The position numbers were made by a program, and so were the translations under genes. A DNA stretch of 7,264 bases from the NCBI GenBank assembly GCA_002509665.1, contig DADN01000116.1, forward strand, positions 11,663 to 18,926, written 5' to 3'. Of the stretch, positions 1 to 5,899 are shown piece after piece. This DNA is from Methanobacterium sp. UBA8. GTDB lineage: Archaea > Methanobacteriota > Methanobacteria > Methanobacteriales > Methanobacteriaceae. Every line of letters starts with the position of its first letter. Positions within the stretch are counted from its first letter, which is position 1. The notes under the pieces were generated by a model. That model searched no databases. It saw only the letters and a list, made by a program, of their open reading frames with translations, and was not told the DNA's origin.

Positions 1-45
1 TAAAATCATCATTGGGAGTACTTAAAGAGAAAAGACTGCCAGATT

Positions 46-60
46 GAAAAATATTTAATA
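46..60 (+). promoter_or_regulatory. Probable TATA-box region for carB
   Basis: An A/T-only stretch (core AAATATTTAATA, about 49-60) preceded by TTGAAA resembles an archaeal BRE/TATA pair. Transcription starting about 25 bases downstream would begin near 80-85. That leaves a leader of about 45 bases before the ATG at 128 and makes the ATG at 80 an unlikely start. This is inferred from composition and spacing only; in AT-rich DNA such matches are common. Confidence 0.35.
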
Positions 61-127
61 AAGATAAAAACATAGTTCAATGGATTTAACTCACAAAATA
101 ATAAGTTACAAAATAACGGGGATAAAG

Positions 128-3100
128 ATGCCGAAGGATCATGACATAAAAAAAGTTCTTATCATTGGATCAGGGCCAATTCAGATAGGTCAAGCGGCCG
201 AATTTGATTATTCTGGCTCTCAAGCGTGTAAATCCCTCATGGAAGAGGGAATTGAAACTGTACTTGTAAATAGTAATCCTGCAACAATTCAAACAGACAT
301 AGACATGGCTGATAGGGTCTATGTTGAACCATTAACTCCAGAAATCGTTGCAAAAATCATAGAAAAAGAAAAACCAGACGCTGTTTTACCAACAATGGGA
401 GGACAGACGGGGTTAAATGTTGCAACAGGACTGGAAGAAATTGGAGCTCTTAAGGGTATTAAAGTAATAGGTTCATCAGTAGAAACCATACGAAATGTAG
501 AAGATCGTGAACTTTTCGATGAATTTATGAAGAAACTTAATGAACCTGTACCAAAAGCAAGAGCTGTAGAATCGTTGGAAGGGGCATTAAAAGCAGTTGA
601 AGAGATTGGATACCCGGTTATTGTTAGGCCTGCATTCACTCTTGGAGGTACTGGTGGTGGAGTAGCTCATAATGACGAAGAGTTAATGGAAATTGCATCT
701 CGTGGGCTTGATATGAGTTATATAGGTCAGGTACTCGTTGATCAATCTGTAATGGGCTGGAAAGAGTTTGAATATGAGGTTATGCGTGATAAAAATGATA
801 CATGCATAATTGTGTGTAACATGGAAAATATTGACCAAATGGGAATACACACTGGAGAAAGTATTGTTGTAGCCCCTTCACAGACTTTAAGCGATGATGA
901 CAACCAGAGGCTCAGAAATGCTTCCATTAAAATAATAAGGGCTCTAAAAATCCAGGGCGGATGTAATATACAGTTCGCGGTACATCCTATAACTGGTGAA
1001 TATAAAGTAATTGAAGTAAACCCCCGTGTAAGTAGGAGTAGTGCATTGGCTTCCAAGGCAACGGGATACCCAATAGCTAAAATATCTTCTAAAATTGCCA
1101 TTGGAATGACTCTTGATGAAATTCAAAATGACATTACTAAGGAAACACCCGCTTCTTTTGAACCATCAATTGATTACGTAGTTGCTAAGATACCCAGATG
1201 GCCTTTTGATAAATTCAAAGGCATAAATCGGCAGATTGGAATTCAAATGAAGTCTACTGGGGAAGTTATGGCAATCGGGCGAACAATTGAAGAATCACTG
1301 CATAAAGCCATACGGTCTCTTGATATAGGAAGATTTGGATTTGATGATGTTGAGTTCGATGATGAATCACTTGAAAATGCTACGGATAAGCGGATATTTC
1401 AGGTGTATACGGCCCTTAAATCTGGCGTAAGCATCGAAGAGATCAAGAAGATCACTAAAATTGACGAATTTTTCCTTTATAAAATATTAAATATCATTGA
1501 TTTTGAAAAAGAATTAAATAAAGACACTATTTTTGATCCATTTTTACTGAAAAAAGCAAAAAGAATGGGTTTTTCAGATAAAAAACTTTCTCAAATTGCC
1601 GAAGTACCTGAAAAACAGATAAGGGCTTTAAGGGAAGAGAATGGAATTATTCCAACCTATAAAATGGTTGACACATGTGCTGCTGAATTTGAGGCAAAAA
1701 CTCCTTATTATTACGGTACATATGAGCAGTTCGATGAAGTAGATGTTTCTGATAATAAAAAGGTTATAATACTTGGTGCTGGCCCTATACGAATTGGGCA
1801 AGGTATAGAATTTGATTATTGTTGCGTACATGGTGCAATGGCACTTAAAGAAGAAGGAATAGAAACTATAGTTATAAATAACAACCCTGAAACAGTCAGT
1901 ACTGATTATGATATCTCCAATAAGCTTTATTTTGAGCCATTGACTCTGGAAGATGTTATGAACATAGTCAATAAGGAAAAACCACATGGTGTGGTTGTGC
2001 AGTTTGGTGGTCAAACATCAATAAATCTGGCCGTACCTCTTGCAGAGGAAGGAGTAAGGATATTAGGTACTCCTCATGAAAGTATAGATCGTGTAGAGGA
2101 TCGTGAACAATTCACAAAAGTTTTAGATCGCCTTGAAATCCCTCAGGCAGATTTTGGTATTGCTCATTCCTTTGAAGATGCTAAAACTGCTGCAGAGAGA
2201 ATAGGATTTCCGGTACTGGTCCGTCCGTCATACGTACTGGGTGGGCGAGCTATGGAAATAGTTTATGATAACACAGAACTTGAAGAATACATGAAAGAAG
2301 CTGTAAAAATTTCCCCAGAACATCCTATCCTTGTGGATAAATTCCTTGAAGATGCAATTGAAGTGGATGTGGATGCCCTGTGCGACGGCGAAGATGTATT
2401 CATAGGAGGAATAATGGAACACATAGAAGAAGCAGGAGTGCATTCTGGAGATTCAGCATGTGTTATACCGCCACAGACTATTCCTCATGAAGTCATAGAA
2501 ACCATTAAAGATTACACAAGAAAACTCGCACTTGAACTGGACGTAGTCGGTCTTATGAACATTCAGTATGCAGTAAAAGATGATGGAAACCCTAAAGTTT
2601 ACATTTTAGAGGCAAATCCACGTGCAAGCCGAACTGTTCCATTTGTCAGTAAAGCTGTCGGAGTGCCAATTGCAAAAGTAGCGGCTAAATTAATGATGGG
2701 CACCAAATTAAAAGATTTAGGCCTTGTAGATATGGTTAAAATTGACCATGTGGCTGTTAAAGAGTCAGTATTTCCATTTATCAAACTTCCAGAATCTGAT
2801 GCAATACTCGGGCCTGAAATGAAGTCAACTGGGGAAAGTATGGGAATTGATGAGAATTTCGGTGTTTCATACTATAAATCTCAGCTTTCAGCTAATATGG
2901 AGCTTCCAACTGAGGGTAAACTGTTTATAAGTGTAAAAGACGCTGATAAAACTAAAATTAGGGATATAGTTGAAAAAGCAGAAGAACTTGGTTTTGAGCT
3001 TGTAGCAACAAGAGGAACTGCAAAAGCAGTTGAAGACCATGTGAAAATTGGAAGAATTAAAAAAATCAGTCAGGGTTCTCCAAATATAAAAGAAGCAATG

Positions 3101-3307
3101 GTAAATGGTGAAATAGACCTTATAATAAATACTCCTTCAGGTAAACAGTCTGCAGATGACGGCTATTTCATAAGGAGAATGGCAATTGAACTTGGAATTC
3201 CATATGTCACAACACTTGCAGGGGCTCGTGCAGCACTTACTGCTATTGAAAAGGTTAAAGGCGATGAAATTGGTGTAAAATCATTGAATGATTACCATAA
3301 TTCATAG
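128..3307 (+). CDS. carB: Carbamoyl-phosphate synthase large subunit (CarB)
   Basis: CarB uses ammonia released by the glutaminase subunit CarA, bicarbonate and two ATP to make carbamoyl phosphate for pyrimidine and arginine synthesis in the cytoplasm. The 1059-residue product has the full duplicated architecture. The first ATP-grasp half (about 1-400) has GSGPIQIGQAAEFDYSG from residue 14 and E296/N298 in EVNPRVSRSSA. A linker/oligomerisation region (about 400-545) follows. The second half has GAGPIRIGQGIEFDY from residue 550 and E828/N830 in EANPRASRT. An MGS-like allosteric domain (about 930-1059) carries TRGTAK and NTPSGKQSADDGYFIRR. E. coli CarB is 1073 residues, so nothing is missing. 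An in-frame ATG at 80 would add 16 residues, but homology starts at MPKDHDIKKVL, so 128 is preferred; the only upstream G-run (CGGGG) is a weak ribosome site. carA is not seen in the 127 bases upstream. Stop is TAG. Confidence 0.97.
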   Translation: MPKDHDIKKVLIIGSGPIQIGQAAEFDYSGSQACKSLMEEGIETVLVNSNPATIQTDIDMADRVYVEPLTPEIVAKIIEKEKPDAVLPTMGGQTGLNVATGLEEIGALKGIKVIGSSVETIRNVEDRELFDEFMKKLNEPVPKARAVESLEGALKAVEEIGYPVIVRPAFTLGGTGGGVAHNDEELMEIASRGLDMSYIGQVLVDQSVMGWKEFEYEVMRDKNDTCIIVCNMENIDQMGIHTGESIVVAPSQTLSDDDNQRLRNASIKIIRALKIQGGCNIQFAVHPITGEYKVIEVNPRVSRSSALASKATGYPIAKISSKIAIGMTLDEIQNDITKETPASFEPSIDYVVAKIPRWPFDKFKGINRQIGIQMKSTGEVMAIGRTIEESLHKAIRSLDIGRFGFDDVEFDDESLENATDKRIFQVYTALKSGVSIEEIKKITKIDEFFLYKILNIIDFEKELNKDTIFDPFLLKKAKRMGFSDKKLSQIAEVPEKQIRALREENGIIPTYKMVDTCAAEFEAKTPYYYGTYEQFDEVDVSDNKKVIILGAGPIRIGQGIEFDYCCVHGAMALKEEGIETIVINNNPETVSTDYDISNKLYFEPLTLEDVMNIVNKEKPHGVVVQFGGQTSINLAVPLAEEGVRILGTPHESIDRVEDREQFTKVLDRLEIPQADFGIAHSFEDAKTAAERIGFPVLVRPSYVLGGRAMEIVYDNTELEEYMKEAVKISPEHPILVDKFLEDAIEVDVDALCDGEDVFIGGIMEHIEEAGVHSGDSACVIPPQTIPHEVIETIKDYTRKLALELDVVGLMNIQYAVKDDGNPKVYILEANPRASRTVPFVSKAVGVPIAKVAAKLMMGTKLKDLGLVDMVKIDHVAVKESVFPFIKLPESDAILGPEMKSTGESMGIDENFGVSYYKSQLSANMELPTEGKLFISVKDADKTKIRDIVEKAEELGFELVATRGTAKAVEDHVKIGRIKKISQGSPNIKEAMVNGEIDLIINTPSGKQSADDGYFIRRMAIELGIPYVTTLAGARAALTAIEKVKGDEIGVKSLNDYHNS

Positions 3308-3320
3308 GCCTTAAAAGCCA

Positions 3321-3356
3321 TTATTTTTAATTTTTAAATCTTTTTACAACTTTTTA
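3321..3356 (+). terminator. T-run terminator after carB
   Basis: Four T5 runs (3324-3328, 3331-3335, 3341-3345, 3351-3355) begin 14 bases after the carB stop. Archaeal RNA polymerase terminates at oligo-T stretches without needing a hairpin, so this is a good candidate end for the carB transcript. The last three runs are spaced exactly 10 bases apart, which could also bend the DNA. The rest of the gap to 3548 is AT-rich and holds no supportable gene. Confidence 0.6.
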
Positions 3357-3444
3357 AACAATAAAATTAACTAATTTTAATTATTATTTTTAGACATTCC
3401 ATTAATTTATATTAACCAATCATTTTATAGTATTACGATGAAAT

Positions 3445-3455
3445 AAATTATATAC
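3445..3455 (+). promoter_or_regulatory. Probable TATA box for the first caspase-like gene
   Basis: AAATTATATAC is a good match to the archaeal TATA consensus and is preceded by the purine-rich GATGAAAT, a possible BRE. Transcription would start near 3475-3480, giving a leader of about 70 bases before the TTG start at 3549. Inference from sequence and spacing. Confidence 0.45.
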
Positions 3456-3548
3456 AACTTCATTTTACCAGTCATGTACCATCATCTCTGGAAAAATAGT
3501 AGTGAATGATATAAAAAATTAAATTTTTTTTATAGTGGAGACATAAAA

Positions 3549-4457
3549 TTGCATAGAATTTCAAAAAATTTATTGAAAGTGGCCGTAGCCGCAGTGATAG
3601 GTATTTTTGTTTTTTTACCTGCTGCTGAGGCACATATTCTGGTTGTATCTGATGCAAATAATTACAGTGAGGCTTCACAAATTGTTAAAGCTTTAAAAAA
3701 TAAGGGGTATCATGTATTATGGATTTATGGAAAGAATGCGACCACTAAAAACATTATAAAAGGGATGTACAAAGCGGACGCTGTGATCTATGAAGGGCAC
3801 GGTGGCTATGAATCTGGAAATTATGATCAAAATGGTGGAACTGCAAGCCCTCCATTTTCACTTATTGGATCTGATGGTTTTATATGGGGCATAGGCAGCC
3901 AGATGAGTACTGGACTGGAACAAAAAGCATTTAAACCGCCATTTAAAAAGAATATTCCTGTGATATTGCTGCACGCATGTTTTTCAGACGGCTGGGTTGA
4001 AAATAAAGAGGTTGCAAACCCTACTGCAACTGTCTACAACTTTGCAAGAATGTTTACTGGCTCAGGGGCAAACTACTATGCTACTGGATGGAGCGGTGGA
4101 GAAATAGTTTATGATTTTTTAAATGGGGCAACAAACTTTGCCGATGCCAACAATAAGAACTTTGAAAAGATAACAAAAAGTACTAATTATAATGGTACCC
4201 TTGTATGGCGGAATGACCATGGAATAGCAGCTTTTGTAGGTAACTGGAATGGTAAATTTCCGACCGCCGCTCAAACTACTCCTTACGATGATACTGCGGC
4301 TGAAAAGTGGTATGATAGTAATGTGGGGGGAAATATATTTGGCGGAATTCCAACTTTAGATCTTATAACTTCAAATGTTTATAAATCATGGAATTATTTG
4401 CGTATAACTCTTAAAAATGATCTAAAACATTTTTTAAACTTGTTAAAAGTACAATAG
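3549..4457 (+). CDS. Secreted caspase-like (clan CD) putative cysteine peptidase with truncated CARDB tail
   Basis: This 302-residue protein has a Sec signal peptide: basic start MHRISK, hydrophobic 11-26, and an AEA|H cleavage site after residue 28. The mature part follows the caspase/gingipain/CHAT order: strand HILVVSD (29-35), helix with LKNKGY, the helix-strand NIIKGMYKADAVIY, then GHGG with H84, strand IPVILLHACFS with C144, and GANYYATGWSGGEIVYDF, where clan CD proteins often have a similar strand. H84 and C144 are the expected catalytic pair; activity is not shown. After about residue 268 the segment PTLDLITSNVYKSWNYLRITLKN matches the start of the CARDB domain in the next gene, but then departs into DLKHFLNLLKVQ and stops, so CARDB is lost. 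The start is TTG: GTGGAG (3535-3540) lies 8 bases upstream, the frame has no ATG or GTG upstream back to a stop at 3507, and the first internal Met falls after the signal peptide. Its tandem paralogue at 4719 is about two thirds identical by eye. The substrate is unknown; the exact family (C25, C13, CHAT or new) cannot be settled by eye. Confidence 0.85.
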   Translation: MHRISKNLLKVAVAAVIGIFVFLPAAEAHILVVSDANNYSEASQIVKALKNKGYHVLWIYGKNATTKNIIKGMYKADAVIYEGHGGYESGNYDQNGGTASPPFSLIGSDGFIWGIGSQMSTGLEQKAFKPPFKKNIPVILLHACFSDGWVENKEVANPTATVYNFARMFTGSGANYYATGWSGGEIVYDFLNGATNFADANNKNFEKITKSTNYNGTLVWRNDHGIAAFVGNWNGKFPTAAQTTPYDDTAAEKWYDSNVGGNIFGGIPTLDLITSNVYKSWNYLRITLKNDLKHFLNLLKVQ

Positions 4458-4503
4458 GTAATTATTATTAAATTTAGGGATATATGCTCTTAAAATTGGG
4501 TAA

Positions 4504-4530
4504 AAACAAAATTTTATCAACTTTTTTTAT
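4504..4530 (+). terminator. T-run terminator after the first caspase-like gene
   Basis: A T4 run followed by a T7 run (4522-4528) lies about 65 bases after the stop codon, in a gap with no gene. It fits an archaeal oligo-T terminator, which would separate transcription of the two paralogues. No hairpin is obvious. Confidence 0.5.
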
Positions 4531-4596
4531 AGTCACTTTAAAGATATTTTGAATAAATCTTAAATAATTATTTTTTAGTATTATCATATTAAAATA

Positions 4597-4624
4597 AGTT
4601 TTATTTAACGTTAGTTTTATTAAC
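4597..4624 (+). repeat. Short tandem direct repeat upstream of the second caspase-like gene
   Basis: AGTTTTATTTAAC (4597-4609) is followed three bases later by AGTTTTATTAAC (4613-4624), the same word minus one T. An 8-base palindrome TAACGTTA (4606-4613) sits at the junction. The start-to-start distance of 16 bases and the position about 95-120 bases before the gene would suit a regulator site, but the sequence is AT-rich and chance is possible. Confidence 0.35.
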
Positions 4625-4680
4625 ATGTGCCTTAAATCACTTAAATATGTAATAAAAAGGATATTGATGTGATTTTTAAC

Positions 4681-4695
4681 AGTATATTAAATATC
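4681..4695 (+). promoter_or_regulatory. Possible TATA-box region for the second caspase-like gene
   Basis: The AT-only core TATATTAAATAT lies about 25-35 bases before the TTG start. Used as a TATA box it would give a very short leader that barely includes the ribosome site. CTTAAATATG (about 4639-4648) is an alternative and would give a leader of about 45 bases. The sequence does not decide between them. Confidence 0.3.
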
Positions 4696-4705
4696 TTATT
4701 TATTT

Positions 4706-4711
4706 GTGGGG
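4706..4711 (+). promoter_or_regulatory. Ribosome binding site that decides a TTG start at 4719
   Basis: GTGGGG ends 7 bases before TTG 4719 and only one base before ATG 4713. It is too close to serve that ATG, and it overlaps the TTG at 4704 that would open the longest frame. The first paralogue has GTGGAG 8 bases before its TTG at 3549, and the two proteins align residue for residue from these TTG codons, so 4719 is favoured. Confidence 0.55.
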
Positions 4712-4718
4712 TATGAAG

Positions 4719-5771
4719 TTGTATAAATCTAAAAAGAAATTATTAAAATTAACGTTAGCTGCATTTCTGGTGGGTGTTTTTATTTTTTTACCTGCAGCTG
4801 AAGCCCATATTCTTATTATATCTGATTCTAATAATTACAATGAAGCTTCAACGCTCGGTAAAACTCTAAAAAGTAAGGGTTACAAGGTCGTGACGCTTTA
4901 TAAAGAAAATGCGACTACTAAAAACATTATAAAAGGGATGTACAAAGCGGACGCTGTGATCTATGCAGGGCATGGTGGTTACCAGTCCGGAAACTACAAT
5001 GGAAACGGTGGAACAGCAAAAGCTCCTTTCGCACTTGTGGGATCTAATGGATTTATTTGGGGCACAAATGGTCAAATGCGTGAAGGGTGGAATGGAAAAC
5101 TGTTTACAGCACCATTTAAGAAAAATATTCCAGTAATCCTGCTGCATACCTGCTTTTCAACTGGTTGGGTTAATGGAAATGAAGTCGCAAATCCCACCGA
5201 AACGGTTTACAACTTTGCAAAGATGTTCAATGGCGCAGGGGGAAATTATTATGCTACTGGCTGGAATGGGGCAGAGATAGTTTATGATTTCTTAAGGGGA
5301 GCGACAAATTTCGTGGATGCTAACACTAAAAATTATGAAAAGATAACCACGTATACAACTTACAATGGTGTTCAGGTATGGCGGAACAATAATGGAATGT
5401 GTGCGTTTGTAGGCAACTGGAGCGGTAAATTTCCAACTACTGCTCAAACTACAGCTTACGATAATGCTGCCGCTGAAAAATGGTATAATACTGCAGTAAA
5501 CCCGAAACCGGACCTTGTAATAACAAAAGCTTATAAATCCGGAAATTATTTGTACGTGGCGGTTAAAAACCAGGGAACTGCTTCTTCGGGGGTTTGTTAT
5601 ACCAGGGCGTGGTACGGTACTTATTATAAAAATATTTACACTTACGGGCTTAAATCTGGAGCATACAAAACTTACAAGGTTTACTTTAAATACAAGCACG
5701 GTACAGTTAAAGCGGATTATAATAAGAAAGTTTCTGAGATAAATGAGAATAATAATGGAAGATCTTTCTAG
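4719..5771 (+). CDS. Secreted caspase-like (clan CD) putative cysteine peptidase with C-terminal CARDB domain
   Basis: The 350-residue product starts with a Sec signal peptide (basic KSKKK, hydrophobic core 11-27, AEA|H cleavage after residue 29). The mature domain repeats the caspase-like plan of its upstream paralogue: strand HILIISD, the segment NIIKGMYKADAVIY leading to GHGG with H85, strand IPVILLHTCFS with C145, then GGNYYATGWNGAEIVYDF. H85 and C145, 60 residues apart exactly as in the paralogue, are the predicted dyad. From about residue 263 comes a CARDB domain, opening PKPDLVITKAYKSGNYLYVAV, with KNQGTASSG and ending EINENNN, the usual closing signature. CARDB is an Ig-like extracellular domain found in archaeal surface proteins, so the protein probably acts at or outside the cell surface. 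No membrane anchor, pseudomurein-binding repeat or sorting motif is visible. Two cysteines (in MCAFVG and GVCYTRAW) have no counterpart in the paralogue. The start is taken as TTG 4719; ATG 4713 (352 residues) and TTG 4704 (355) are alternatives. Cleavage activity and target are unproven. Confidence 0.87.
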   Translation: MYKSKKKLLKLTLAAFLVGVFIFLPAAEAHILIISDSNNYNEASTLGKTLKSKGYKVVTLYKENATTKNIIKGMYKADAVIYAGHGGYQSGNYNGNGGTAKAPFALVGSNGFIWGTNGQMREGWNGKLFTAPFKKNIPVILLHTCFSTGWVNGNEVANPTETVYNFAKMFNGAGGNYYATGWNGAEIVYDFLRGATNFVDANTKNYEKITTYTTYNGVQVWRNNNGMCAFVGNWSGKFPTTAQTTAYDNAAAEKWYNTAVNPKPDLVITKAYKSGNYLYVAVKNQGTASSGVCYTRAWYGTYYKNIYTYGLKSGAYKTYKVYFKYKHGTVKADYNKKVSEINENNNGRSF

Positions 5772-5788
5772 ATATTCCATCTTAACTT

Positions 5789-5810
5789 TATATTTTTCTA
5801 TTTTTTAATT
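5789..5810 (+). terminator. T-run terminator after the second caspase-like gene
   Basis: T5 (5793-5797) and T6 (5801-5806) runs begin about 20 bases after the stop and are followed by further T-rich sequence to about 5828. This matches an archaeal oligo-T terminator. The rest of the 128-base gap must hold the start signals of the amidohydrolase gene, but no convincing ribosome site is seen in it. Confidence 0.5.
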
Positions 5811-5899
5811 TTACATTCAAATTTTTATACTTAAACTAAAAAGATAATAAAGTAATTCTAAATCATATTTTTGGATAACAAACTAAAACTCTGATTCAC

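Noticed and set aside
3..47. Open frame reading KSSLGVLKEKRLPD then TGA, a possible 3' end of an upstream gene such as carA.
   Set aside because: Fourteen residues are too few to identify, and they do not resemble the CarA C-terminus I know. A second frame is also open from 4 to 75, so being open here means little.
80..127. ATG at 80 giving a 16-residue N-terminal extension of CarB.
   Set aside because: The extension (MDLTHKIISYKITGIK) has no family counterpart, and CarB homology begins at MPKDHDIKKVL from the ATG at 128.
319..639. Long minus-strand frames inside carB, including this one and 742-1101 and 1628-2014.
   Set aside because: They are antisense shadows of a well-conserved gene, with no recognisable protein signature or start signals.
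3362..3379. Perfect inverted repeat with 8-base arms TAAAATTA / TAATTTTA and a two-base spacer.
   Set aside because: The arms are pure A/T in an A/T-dominated gap, where a match of this length is expected by chance; no G/C pairs or other signal supports a hairpin or operator.
3472..3678. Minus-strand frame overlapping the promoter and start of the first caspase-like gene.
   Set aside because: Its first two thirds mirror the signal-peptide region of the + strand gene and the rest is low-complexity A/T; there is no recognisable domain.
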